Source: Caldifarciminota bacterium (GTDB taxonomy: Bacteria; Hydrothermota; UBA3073). From it: a DNA stretch of 64,000 nt. The stretch's first letter is position 1. Each line of letters begins with the position of its first letter. The DNA lies in NCBI GenBank assembly GCA_023129165.1, contig JAGMCL010000056.1, positions 1 through 64,000 of the forward strand, read 5' to 3'. A model generated the notes under the pieces. The model did no database searches. It saw only the letters and a list, made by a program, of their open reading frames with translations, and was not told where the DNA came from. Shown piece after piece: positions 51,592-61,114 of this stretch. A program made the translations under genes and the position numbers.

Positions 51592-53868
51592 CTACTGCGA
51601 CTGACATAAGGGTGTCGTGATTTTTTCTCCTGTGATTTTCTTCATACTTCCTCTAACACCAATTTCTACTTCTTCTCCATCTTTTGTCCATGCTGTCAAG
51701 GTCTTGTGAGTTATTTCCACAATTATCCCTTTACCTTGCCATCTTATGCCAAATTTGAGTTTTTGCCATTCCTTAGGTAGGTGAGGGTCGAAATATAAAT
51801 GTCCACCTTGAATACGCATACCAGCAAATCCGTTTACTACCGCCTGCCATGTGCCCCCTGCAGAGGCTGCATGAAAGCCAGATGCAGTGTTTCCATGGGA
51901 ATCATCTAAATCGATACGGGCACTCTTAAGAAAATGTTGATATGCAATATCTGGGTATCCAATCTTACTCGCCACTATGGAAGAGACACTTGGACCCAAC
52001 GATGAGCGGTAAGCTGTGTATGGCTCATAAAAATCGAAGTTTCTTTTCTTCTCATCAGTAGAGAATCGATCGCCCAAAAGATAGTGTAGTAAGACCACAT
52101 CAGGTTGTTTTATTACTCTCGTCCTTTGTAATTTTCCCCAATCCCTCCACTCGGATGGAATTTTGGGAAATCCCTTTCGGGATGGTTCTAACTGTAGCTC
52201 TTTTAGATTGAAATAACCCTCAAATTGCTCATAGATTCCGCTTTTCTCATCATAAAGAATCAAAATTTTATCCGCAATTTCATGCCATCTTTCCACTTCA
52301 TTTGATGTCACTTTGAGTTTCTTCACAACATCAGAGGCCTTGAATTTCTTTGCATAATCTGCCGCAGTCTTCAGGTTCCACTTAGCCATAAAATTGGTAT
52401 AAGCCTCATTATTACAGTGCTCGTGAATCTCATCCGGGCCTATCACCCTTTCGATAACATACCTTTTTATCTTTTTGTCAAAATGGGCTCGTGAAGCCCA
52501 AAATCTGGCAGTTTCAACTAAAATCTCAAGTCCATAATGTAGTAAAAATTCTCTATCCTGTGTAGCTTTATAATAATACTCAACTCCATAAGTTACATCA
52601 GCCACCACATGATGTTCCTCTTCTGGTATATGAATTGTAATGGTTTCACCAAATGGAGATCCGAGTTCCTTTGGACAAACTTCAGTTCCCTCATCAGCAC
52701 TCTGCCAAGCAAATTGTGCTCCTCCGAAACCACTGAGTTTAGCATTCTTTCGTGCGCCATCCAATGTATTATATCTATACATCAAAAGTGCTTTTGCAGT
52801 AGTAGGATCTGTGTAGATAAAGAACGGCAACATATAAATTTCAGTATCCCAGAAAGCATGACCCCAATACCCTTCTCCATGTAAGCCTTTGGCTCCAATA
52901 CTCACTTTTTCATCTTCAGGATTTGCACATTGAATAAGATGAAATAGGTTAAATCTTAGAGACTTTTGCGCAAGTTCATTCCCTTCAATCTCTATAGATA
53001 CGTTCTCCCATTTCTTCCACCATGCAAGAACATGTGTACTTTCAATCTCTCTGTATCCACGAACCACAATCTCTTCCAATTTATCTAACGCTGACTTTCT
53101 TACATCCTTTGTATCACGTGAGGTATAAAAGGTAGCATATTTACAAAACTCATATTCTTTTCCCATTTCTGCATGAAAAGTCAGCACATTGGATATGTAA
53201 TCCCTATCATATTTTACATCTTGTCTGTAGGTCGTATTCAAGCTAATATTTGTAGCTTCTCCAACAATGATATTACTGCCATGGGTCTTCATCTCAAGGT
53301 ATATGCTATGACCTGCTTCCTCTCGCTTCACAAGTTCAAAATGCTTATTTTTGAGCTGATTGGTAAACCCAGTGGAGCTGAAGACATATCCATTGATTCC
53401 TCCCTCCATGATTATATTGCCACTGTAGTTTTCTGGCATCAATCTCCCATAAACGAGACCCTCGTGTTTTTCTTCAAGATGTACAAGCCTCACCGTTTCA
53501 ACCCTTGTGATTTTCCTTTTCGGGCTTTTCCATCTTATCCTTTCGTACAGGATTCCCTGGCGCATATCCAATGTCCTCTTATATTCTAAAAGTTTTCCTT
53601 TCTCAAAACTGATTGTCTCGTTATCGGCCGTTAATTTCAGGTTGGTCCAATCTGGGGCATTAGCAAGGGAAGTCTTTACCTCCAATGTTCGATCGAAGAC
53701 ACCCGCAAAATATGTTACTGGATGACCATATCGTGTCTCCCATACCAAATTTCCACGCACCCCAATATAGCCATTAGCAAGAGTAAAGAGAGTCTCGTAG
53801 AATTGCGTCTTCTCGGGTTCATATCTTTCTTGGGTAATACACCATGAATCATAGGATAGTCCCAACAT
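51592..53868 (-). CDS. GH65 disaccharide phosphorylase (kojibiose/maltose/trehalose type)
   Basis: A 758-residue cytosolic GH65 phosphorylase that splits alpha-glucosides with phosphate into beta-glucose 1-phosphate and glucose. The catalytic acid is the Glu in GPDEIHEH. Phosphate contacts lie in HGNTASGFHAASAGG. FWDTEIYMLPFF is the substrate loop. The N-terminal beta domain and C-terminal sheet are complete. A beta-phosphoglucomutase-like gene overlaps its 5' end, the usual partner that converts the product. Which disaccharide is used cannot be told. Confidence 0.92.
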   Translation of the reverse strand: MLGLSYDSWCITQERYEPEKTQFYETLFTLANGYIGVRGNLVWETRYGHPVTYFAGVFDRTLEVKTSLANAPDWTNLKLTADNETISFEKGKLLEYKRTLDMRQGILYERIRWKSPKRKITRVETVRLVHLEEKHEGLVYGRLMPENYSGNIIMEGGINGYVFSSTGFTNQLKNKHFELVKREEAGHSIYLEMKTHGSNIIVGEATNISLNTTYRQDVKYDRDYISNVLTFHAEMGKEYEFCKYATFYTSRDTKDVRKSALDKLEEIVVRGYREIESTHVLAWWKKWENVSIEIEGNELAQKSLRFNLFHLIQCANPEDEKVSIGAKGLHGEGYWGHAFWDTEIYMLPFFIYTDPTTAKALLMYRYNTLDGARKNAKLSGFGGAQFAWQSADEGTEVCPKELGSPFGETITIHIPEEEHHVVADVTYGVEYYYKATQDREFLLHYGLEILVETARFWASRAHFDKKIKRYVIERVIGPDEIHEHCNNEAYTNFMAKWNLKTAADYAKKFKASDVVKKLKVTSNEVERWHEIADKILILYDEKSGIYEQFEGYFNLKELQLEPSRKGFPKIPSEWRDWGKLQRTRVIKQPDVVLLHYLLGDRFSTDEKKRNFDFYEPYTAYRSSLGPSVSSIVASKIGYPDIAYQHFLKSARIDLDDSHGNTASGFHAASAGGTWQAVVNGFAGMRIQGGHLYFDPHLPKEWQKLKFGIRWQGKGIIVEITHKTLTAWTKDGEEVEIGVRGSMKKITGEKITTPLCQSQ

Positions 53869-54643
53869 CTACACCTCCCTTTTCGATAAATCTCCGTTTT
53901 AGATCTTCATATGTTAGTTCATTTAGATTGTTTACTATCACATCGGCACCAGCTTCTAATAAATCCTGAAATCTACCCATCCTTATTACTCCCACGGCAA
54001 ACATCCCAATATTCTTTGCTGAAATAATCCCGATGGGTGCATCTTCGAAGACAATGAAATGTTTTGTACTGTAACTTTCTTTCAATCTTGTCGAAGCATA
54101 CTTGAGTAATTCCATTTTATTGTCTTTTAAACCGCAGATATCTACATCAAATATAGAGTATAGTGTATCAATAGAAGCAATAAAATCATATCTTTTACCT
54201 ATCTTTTCCTGTAAGGTTTTAAGATCAATATTTACAAGCATCGACTTTGCGTTTTTTGAGGATGAGGCAGCCGCCTGCCTTATTCCGTGTGCTTTGCTTT
54301 CCAGAATTAATTTCACTGCATCGTAAAATACGCCAAATTGCTTTTTTGCTATCAATTGTCTTATGAGCTTGTTCTTTTGCGAGCAGAAGTGTTCCAGAAT
54401 CTCCTTACGCTCCTTTTCTGTTCCGGCTCCGAGTTTCTCATAGATGCCGTAGTGTTCAAGTATGTTGTTACCACCTTCATAGCGTGGGCGGGATGCAACC
54501 CAATTCATATAAAACTCTGAAGTAAAGTCCTTTATACCCCACTCATGAGATCTGAGAGTCTCACGCCACGCTTCTTCGTGTGGAGAATCAGCAACCACAC
54601 CGTCTATATCCCAAATAAATCCTACTTCCTTTTCGAAACGCAT
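53849..54643 (-). CDS. pgmB: HAD-family beta-phosphoglucomutase-like protein
   Basis: A 264-residue HAD phosphatase/mutase. Motif I is WDIDGVVADS with both aspartates, motif II ASSSKNA, motif III a Lys, and motif IV FEDAPIG. RPRYEGGNNILEHYGI fits the variant linked to GH65 enzymes. It would isomerise beta-glucose 1-phosphate to glucose 6-phosphate. It overlaps the GH65 start by 20 bp. The ATG at 54643 follows AAGGAG; a GTG at 54688 lies in a palindrome and is not preferred. Confidence 0.85.
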   Translation of the reverse strand: MRFEKEVGFIWDIDGVVADSPHEEAWRETLRSHEWGIKDFTSEFYMNWVASRPRYEGGNNILEHYGIYEKLGAGTEKERKEILEHFCSQKNKLIRQLIAKKQFGVFYDAVKLILESKAHGIRQAAASSSKNAKSMLVNIDLKTLQEKIGKRYDFIASIDTLYSIFDVDICGLKDNKMELLKYASTRLKESYSTKHFIVFEDAPIGIISAKNIGMFAVGVIRMGRFQDLLEAGADVIVNNLNELTYEDLKRRFIEKGGVDVGTIL

Positions 54644-54659
54644 ATCCAGAATCTCCTTT

Positions 54660-54706
54660 GAAAAATTTTTAGCACGTTCACCCCGCACCTATGCATAGGT
54701 GCGGGG
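54660..54706. repeat. GC-rich palindrome upstream of pgmB
   Basis: CCCCGCACCTATGCATAGGTGCGGGG, preceded by AGCACGTTCA, lies directly before the gene. The same AGCACGTTCACCCCG start occurs at 12956. The 54707-54930 gap holds short-repeat copy 2 (54865-54930, ATTACCAAGGTAATG). Confidence 0.6.
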
Positions 54707-54930
54707 CAGGGATTTTCGCAGATTGCCAGGATTTTTATAATTTCTTTCGCTCATGTTTGCGGATCTAAAACCTAAGCAAGAGTTCGGAGTACAGTAGCTT
54801 GTTACTGCCTACTTAAATTTTGAACCTTTTCAGACTTCATTTGTAAAAACGCCAATAAGAGCGTTGATGAAAATGCATTACCAAGGTAATGCATTTCAAG
54901 CCAAGGTATCAGCAAGCTGATGCACTCCAG

Positions 54931-57900
54931 TTATATTGTCTCCAATAATACCCAGAATTTTCTTGTTTTGTTGCTTTCAAACCTATAATCTTTTTCCTTC
55001 CGCATATCGATTCTCTCATCTTCGTCTAAATCAACGAGAGTGATTTTGTATCCTCCCGGAAGATTATGGGATTTCCATTTAAGTATGCAATCTCCCTCAA
55101 CCTTGTTAGTCCTTAGTATAAAACTCCAAACCATCCTCCCTGTAGATTTTCCTCTTATATCGTATGCATAATTACCTTCCTCATGTCCCCATTCAGGGTG
55201 GGGAAAGAAGGAATAGACAAAGGCAAGGGATGTATCTGGAAGAGGTGGTTTTTCAACATCAAGGAAATCAAACCCATCATTAGCATTTGAAGATACCCCA
55301 ATAAAGTTCTCATTGTCTTCTATTCCTCCAGCTTTACAGATAAGCTGAATATACCACCCATCTCTCTTTGCAGTGGCAAGTTTACCCCGTCTCTGGCGGG
55401 GCCACTGCACTCCTATCTTCTCTTCCCTCTTCTCAATTGGGACAGGGGGGATTTTTAGTGTATGGTTATAGTAACCCCACGATTTCGCAGCCTTGACAAA
55501 GTAACCTTGCCAGGGTAGGAATCTGTCTGTGAGTTTATAACTTCCATCTTTGAATTCCCAGAGCCACGGTTCCATCCACCTATTTTCCTGTGCTGAGGAA
55601 AGGTCTGCTTCCCTCGAGAAGACTGCCCAGTCAATCCATTTACAATATGCTTGACTCCAGTCTACAGGAAAGTCGAATGGGTTTCCTATCATATTCCAGC
55701 CATTCTGGAGGTCAATAGTGAACGACATATTGGATGGCGGAGGTACACCCGTTATCTCCAGTTCAACAAGGGTATCAGCTAAATAGCTTTTACCAGGCAA
55801 AAGACTCGTTACCTCCTCATAATTGTCATTCTTCCATGTCTTAAGTTTCAGGGATTCCACCTCTTCTGACTCAAGATAAAAGGGGATAGAAAATACCCCT
55901 TTAAAGGGTTTGATAAACCTCTTTTGCAATACAATGTTTATAGACGGACTATAAGTGGATGTAACCTCAATTATTTCTTCTTTTATTTCATATCCCTCTT
56001 TTGATGCCATGAAGGTATATCTTCCTGGTGAAAGATTATAGTCAAAGATTCCATTTTCATCCGTTGTTTTTACATCTATGAGTTTATTGGTTTTTGTAAG
56101 GATTTCAATTTCTACATTCTCAATTGGTTCATACCAGTAGGGAGAAGTAACCATTCCCTTGCCGGGCAGTCTTAAAGGAGCAATGAATGGATTGCCAAAT
56201 AGTGTTATACTTACGATTAGAGTTGTCGGTTCTTCTTTTGTCCATATCTTATGTATTTGATCTCTGTTGTAAGCCTCCTTTTTATACTCAAGATAACTTT
56301 TACCTAAGGTCATTCCCTTCTCAAAACCTGTATAAATGTATTCATGATCACCTGTTCCCATAGGTCTTGTTACAGCAAGTACGCATTGTGACATAGAATT
56401 ACCAAACAGATATGCAGCTGGAAGGGAATATTCCTTACCTACCTCAACAAAATTTCCAGCACTACATCCCCATATAAATATCATTAATCCACCCTGTGGT
56501 ATCTCTCTTATCCTCCAGGAATAAATGTTCCTGTTCGGGTCTTTGTTTGTCTGATGGAAGAGACTTGAGGCGTGTGTGAATATCTCCACAACCTCATATC
56601 CTTCACGCAATCTTTTGAGATAGTCTTCTCCAGGGGCAAAAAGCCATCTTGAGCCAATAGTCTCTACATTCTCATTCCCATAGAAAGAGGCAAGCACCTT
56701 ACCTGTTATAAGTGCAGAGCCACTGAAGTCATTATCACACCAAACTAATGCCCTATGTGGAGGGACAAGTTGTCCTATATAATATTTATGACATTTATCA
56801 AAAAACCTTTTCAGATTTTCTATTTTATCTCCTGGGGGTCTTATCCATGAAACCCAGATCTGTGGTTCTCCCTTTTTACCCCAGAAATGATGGTCAAGAT
56901 ACCCATCACCAGTCGAATCAGTAAAGGTTCCCTCTAAATCCTCATAATAAAGTGAAATAGGAAACTTACCATAAGATGCCTTAAACATTGGTGTCGGTAT
57001 ATCACCCACAAGGACTGCGCCTGTTATTGAATCCTCTGTATAGCAGGTTTTTAGGAATTCACGTACCTCCTCTGGTTCTCTCCATTCCCCGTAGTAAATT
57101 CTTAGATGTGCTGGGAACTGGGATTCTACATCAGTTTTATATTCTCTTAATTTTATATCAAGGGAATCTTTTAATGAGATATCAGCGAGTATGACAACAT
57201 TTTCCTCAAAAGAGGTATCTTTATATGCAAAGTAAGGAGTATATAAATAGGCACCAAGGAATGGTTTATTTTTTAAAGTTTCAGGCTCTACTGTTACCTT
57301 TTTAAATAATGGGTTTGATACCTCCTTTCCTTTCTGTAGTTCTATTATGAGTGAGTAGTCACCTGGAATCTCTGGTGGTTTTAAAGTGAGTTTTATTTCT
57401 ATTGTATCTCTTTGAACAACATCCGATGATAAGGAAAATGTGTCTTTCTTTACATTAAGTTTACGATTATCCATCCATGAGCAAACAATCTCCATTTTTT
57501 CTTTTAGCCATTTCTTTTTTCCTGTATTCTTTAAAGTAAGTGATATAGGTGTTAAACCTTTTATTGTCTCATTTATTTCTACATCATTATAATCGATACT
57601 ATAAAGTGGTTGTTTACTTGAGAATGCATACAGATAACCATCATCTGCAGTAATATATAGAAAGCCATCAGCAACAACCGGAGAACCATTGACGAATTCT
57701 CCTATCTCATAGCTCCACAGAGAATCTCCCTTGAGGGCATCCAACCCATATACCTTTTTATCCCTTGAACCCACAAAGACTATGTCTCCTGCAACGATAG
57801 GAGATGAGGTGACTATATCCTCTGTCTTGTATCTCCATATAGTCTCACCCGTCTTCTTATCGATTGCATAGATATACCCCTCATCACACCCCACATACAC

Positions 57901-58710
57901 CATTCCGTGAGCAACTGCAGGAGATGTATTCACGATACTCCCTAAATCACTTTTCCATAACAGAATTCCATCTTTTGCATCTACAGCGTATACTTTATCA
58001 GAACAGACAAAAACAGTATTATCTGATACTGCAGGAGTATCCATAATTCGAAATCTGGTTTTATATCTCCATATCTCCTTTCCAGTGGAAAGCTCAAAAG
58101 AATACAAAATACCATCAGTTGCTCCCACAAACAGGTTATTCTTTGATATGGCAGGTGATGAACAAATGCGTCCACTCAAATTACTATTTTTCCAGATTAG
58201 ATTTCCATTTTGAGATAGGCAGTATATACAATCTTCAGCAGTAAAATAAAGCCTATCTTTAATTTTTAGAATTGACGAACTAATGCCAATTTCCGTTTTG
58301 TATACCCACACCAGACTATCTTTGTGAAAATGATATACATTCCCATCATAAGCTGATACATATATATTATCTTTATCTATTGTAGGGCAACCAAACCCCT
58401 CGTACCATCTATCTCCACACTTATATCTCCATTCGAGGTCACCAGTTTTTGCATCTATACAGGAAAGCCATTTTGAGCCTATATATAATTTATTTCTCGA
58501 AACTGCGATAGATGCTGAACCTTCTTCAGATTCCTCTTTCTGTGGATATTTATATCTTAAAAATAGAGGTAGTTGTAATTTTTCCTTTGTATAGGCTATA
58601 TTCTGGATATCCTTCCTCGGCATAGACCAATCCGATGAAAAGGCGTTAGATGCTATCAGTAAGGTGATTATTCCAAAAAGTATCTTAATTATTGACTTCA
58701 TATTGTTCAT
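54931..58710 (-). CDS. Secreted PQQ-propeller and C25-like caspase-fold protease
   Basis: A 1259-residue exported protein (signal peptide about 1-26). Residues about 60-370 are PQQ-like beta-propeller repeats with WRYKTEDIVTSSPIVAGDIV-type units. A linker domain follows. A C25/gingipain-like caspase fold (about 500-860) has EIFTHASSLFH, with catalytic His near 712, and FIWGCSAGNF, with Cys near 748. Then come a carboxypeptidase-regulatory-like domain (PIENVEIEILTKTNKLIDVK) and a GWNMIGNPF domain. No FlgD-like sorting tail is visible. A GC palindrome lies in frame at 55384-55403. An extracellular protease or sensing role is inferred. Confidence 0.85.
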   Translation of the reverse strand: MNNMKSIIKILFGIITLLIASNAFSSDWSMPRKDIQNIAYTKEKLQLPLFLRYKYPQKEESEEGSASIAVSRNKLYIGSKWLSCIDAKTGDLEWRYKCGDRWYEGFGCPTIDKDNIYVSAYDGNVYHFHKDSLVWVYKTEIGISSSILKIKDRLYFTAEDCIYCLSQNGNLIWKNSNLSGRICSSPAISKNNLFVGATDGILYSFELSTGKEIWRYKTRFRIMDTPAVSDNTVFVCSDKVYAVDAKDGILLWKSDLGSIVNTSPAVAHGMVYVGCDEGYIYAIDKKTGETIWRYKTEDIVTSSPIVAGDIVFVGSRDKKVYGLDALKGDSLWSYEIGEFVNGSPVVADGFLYITADDGYLYAFSSKQPLYSIDYNDVEINETIKGLTPISLTLKNTGKKKWLKEKMEIVCSWMDNRKLNVKKDTFSLSSDVVQRDTIEIKLTLKPPEIPGDYSLIIELQKGKEVSNPLFKKVTVEPETLKNKPFLGAYLYTPYFAYKDTSFEENVVILADISLKDSLDIKLREYKTDVESQFPAHLRIYYGEWREPEEVREFLKTCYTEDSITGAVLVGDIPTPMFKASYGKFPISLYYEDLEGTFTDSTGDGYLDHHFWGKKGEPQIWVSWIRPPGDKIENLKRFFDKCHKYYIGQLVPPHRALVWCDNDFSGSALITGKVLASFYGNENVETIGSRWLFAPGEDYLKRLREGYEVVEIFTHASSLFHQTNKDPNRNIYSWRIREIPQGGLMIFIWGCSAGNFVEVGKEYSLPAAYLFGNSMSQCVLAVTRPMGTGDHEYIYTGFEKGMTLGKSYLEYKKEAYNRDQIHKIWTKEEPTTLIVSITLFGNPFIAPLRLPGKGMVTSPYWYEPIENVEIEILTKTNKLIDVKTTDENGIFDYNLSPGRYTFMASKEGYEIKEEIIEVTSTYSPSINIVLQKRFIKPFKGVFSIPFYLESEEVESLKLKTWKNDNYEEVTSLLPGKSYLADTLVELEITGVPPPSNMSFTIDLQNGWNMIGNPFDFPVDWSQAYCKWIDWAVFSREADLSSAQENRWMEPWLWEFKDGSYKLTDRFLPWQGYFVKAAKSWGYYNHTLKIPPVPIEKREEKIGVQWPRQRRGKLATAKRDGWYIQLICKAGGIEDNENFIGVSSNANDGFDFLDVEKPPLPDTSLAFVYSFFPHPEWGHEEGNYAYDIRGKSTGRMVWSFILRTNKVEGDCILKWKSHNLPGGYKITLVDLDEDERIDMRKEKDYRFESNKTRKFWVLLETI
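55384..55403. repeat. GC-rich palindrome inside a coding region
   Basis: CCCCGTCTCTGGCGGGG lies in frame in the 54931-58710 gene, encoding part of QWPRQRRGKLATA. It matches intergenic palindromes of the same family. Confidence 0.5.
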
Positions 58711-59059
58711 AGGCTTATCATTTATATTAAGTATCTAACCACAGAGCATATAAAGCTAAATTAAAAATCAAAATGTAAATATCAAAATTACATATAAAAA
58801 TGTAAAAATTAAGGATGAGTCCATGAGAGCACAAAGATTATAAAAATATTATTTATCTCAAAACTAATAGAATGTCCTACTTCCTTATATCCATAACTGC
58901 TGATAGGTTTTATCTTAGTTGTAAATATTTATTAATTAACAACTTTTATCCGATATAGTAAAATATTGAAGTCTTTTAAAAATATTTGATTTTTGCATTG
59001 TATATTTAATATTTGATGTTTGATATTTAATATTTAATATGACATATACGTTTACACAT
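58711..59059. repeat. Gene-free AT-rich stretch between two secreted-protein genes
   Basis: This 349-bp gap starts with ATCTAACCACAGAGCATATA, a left end like the ACCACAGAG element family. It contains TTGATGTTTGATATTTAATA near 59010 with several ATATTTAATATTTGAT units. No gene was seen. Confidence 0.55.
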
Positions 59060-60955
59060 TCATTTTTCCAGTCTTGCATCTGCCCAGTTTGCCCAGTCCC
59101 AACTTTTCTCCCCATCACCGTCAGTAACGATGAGTTTCAATTCATCCACTTCAATAACATCTATCTCCACTGGTTTTGGTTTATCACTCCCATTCATTGT
59201 ATTGCTTTCAAATACATTTTTTTTATCCACAAATACCTCAAATACACAACTTCCCTTGCCATTCGTTGCATCATCTATCCCAATTATGGTTTTGAATGTC
59301 TTATAGCATTTATCTAATTTGTAAATTACAGTAGAATTAGAGTGCACTCCAATACCTCTCTCATAAGTTTTTTTATCAAGATGTATAAGTTGATTACGAC
59401 AGTTCCTATCAGGCTCGAAACTTCCCTCTACCTCTATAGGAATGAGGTCGCTTAAGAATGTTATACCTGGAGGAGAGATTCTCAAGAAAGAGGTTTTATA
59501 GATTGTATATGGACTCCTATGTGCCTTTATAAGAATACGATGTTTCCCGGGGATAAGACCATCCAGTTTTCCCCTGTATATCCCATTTTCTGGAGCCAGC
59601 ATAATATCCTTGTCTCCTATACTTGCTGTTATCTCAACAGGAAGATTACAGACACGCTTGAGGGTCAGGGGATTATTATCGACGCTTTTGTCAAATCCAA
59701 GTTCTCCCCATTCCTGACTACTCTTTACAGGCTCGATTTCACTCAGGTATATAGCAGAACCGTCTTTTCGTATTATCTTTGCATCAGCCCAATCGGCGTG
59801 GTCACAGGTTATACCATTACCCCCATCCTTTACCACCAGTTTTAATTCCTTTCTACTAAAAAGAGAGATGCTTATAGTTTTTGCTGGTTCTCCTCCATGC
59901 ATGATTCCGCTACTGTATCTTTTCTTGCCATCTATATAAATTAGAAATTCGATACTTCCATTATTCCCTGTCTCACAATCCACTCCAATAAATGACTCAA
60001 ATCCGTCAAATTCTCCACCAAGTTTGTAAATAATCTCTGACTTTGCATGGGTACCCAGTCCCCTTTCATAAGAGGTATCTCCAATGACACTGCATAAAAT
60101 ATTTTCTCCCTCGATTTCCACAGTAATATCCCAGTCAAGTTTATTAAGAGCAACAAGGTATTCAGAATCCTGGATATCTATTATAGGGTATCCCCATTCT
60201 ACAAATCTTGGATTTAAATTCTTACCTGAAAAGACGGATAGATAGTATATAAAAAGGTTAAACTTTTTCTCGGGTGACTTCGGAACTTCCTCTTCCTTAA
60301 GTTCAGTAAACATTCTAAATGTCCTTTTTACTGGCTCCCAGCCAATATCCTGTTTGACCTTTAAGAATTTATCAAGTGAGGGGTCATTGTGATGGAACCA
60401 GTCCTCGACGTATACTTCCTCACCAGCAAGTTTAGCCTGTTCCTCATAGTAGTCATCGAGTGTTAAACCTTTAATATCCGTATAATCATACCATTTATCC
60501 CTCTGAAGAATCTTTGATTTCAGCTTCTCAGCAGCATACACCATCTTGTAGTTTGCAAAGAATTCAGCTTCCCAGACCCATTGATAATCGAGGTCGAAGT
60601 CATGGCTTATCTCATGGATGATACCAAAACTCCAGTTTCCTTTATTTATATCCTTAAACTCTTTTGCTACCCAGGGACTATGCCATTTAATTGGATTTCC
60701 CGCAACTGCCCATCCTCCTGGATACTCATCTACAGATTCGATTGTTATCTTCTCACCATTATACGGCGCATCACCGACCAAATCAGTATAAGATTCGTAA
60801 ACCATATCCAGTTTATCTATCCAGGCATCTGGATCTTTAAGGACCTTAAGTTCTTCACTCTTTACCTTAAGAATGATATTGTTTCCTTCAATTGTAACCA
60901 TTGTATCCTGTGGACTAAGTAGTAGAATTGTAATAAGGATTGATTGTAAAATCAT
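59060..60955 (-). CDS. Secreted M60-like metallopeptidase with two NPCBM domains
   Basis: A 631-residue exported protein (signal peptide about 1-17 from the ATG at 60955, which has GGAG upstream). The peptidase part has HEISHDFD with the third ligand Glu in VWEAEFF, as in M60-like gluzincins. Two NPCBM-type carbohydrate-binding domains follow: RGLGTHAKSEIIYKLGG (about 300-410) and RGIGVHSNSTVIYKLD (about 530-625). Together they suggest attack on glycoproteins or mucin-like matter. It lies between the caspase-like protein and a sugar-binding lipoprotein. Confidence 0.82.
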   Translation of the reverse strand: MILQSILITILLLSPQDTMVTIEGNNIILKVKSEELKVLKDPDAWIDKLDMVYESYTDLVGDAPYNGEKITIESVDEYPGGWAVAGNPIKWHSPWVAKEFKDINKGNWSFGIIHEISHDFDLDYQWVWEAEFFANYKMVYAAEKLKSKILQRDKWYDYTDIKGLTLDDYYEEQAKLAGEEVYVEDWFHHNDPSLDKFLKVKQDIGWEPVKRTFRMFTELKEEEVPKSPEKKFNLFIYYLSVFSGKNLNPRFVEWGYPIIDIQDSEYLVALNKLDWDITVEIEGENILCSVIGDTSYERGLGTHAKSEIIYKLGGEFDGFESFIGVDCETGNNGSIEFLIYIDGKKRYSSGIMHGGEPAKTISISLFSRKELKLVVKDGGNGITCDHADWADAKIIRKDGSAIYLSEIEPVKSSQEWGELGFDKSVDNNPLTLKRVCNLPVEITASIGDKDIMLAPENGIYRGKLDGLIPGKHRILIKAHRSPYTIYKTSFLRISPPGITFLSDLIPIEVEGSFEPDRNCRNQLIHLDKKTYERGIGVHSNSTVIYKLDKCYKTFKTIIGIDDATNGKGSCVFEVFVDKKNVFESNTMNGSDKPKPVEIDVIEVDELKLIVTDGDGEKSWDWANWADARLEK

Positions 60956-61020
60956 TTTAACTCCTAAAATCTTAAAAATGAAATAAAACAATAATTCATA
61001 AAATTTCATTCCTTTGGAGT

Positions 61021-61083
61021 GCAATAGCTTGCTATTGCATGCATTACCAAGGTGATGTCTACATCGCCTTGGCGAGGCACTCC
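61021..61083. repeat. Short repeat 'CTTGCTATTGCATGCAT...AGGCACTCCA', copy 3
   Basis: GCAATAGCTTGCTATTGCAT, TACCAAGGTGATG and CGCCTTGGCGAGGCACTCCA lie between the M60-like gene and the lipoprotein gene. Confidence 0.65.
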
Positions 61084-61114
61084 ATATTCTTAAATGTATG
61101 AATTGAATTTGTGC

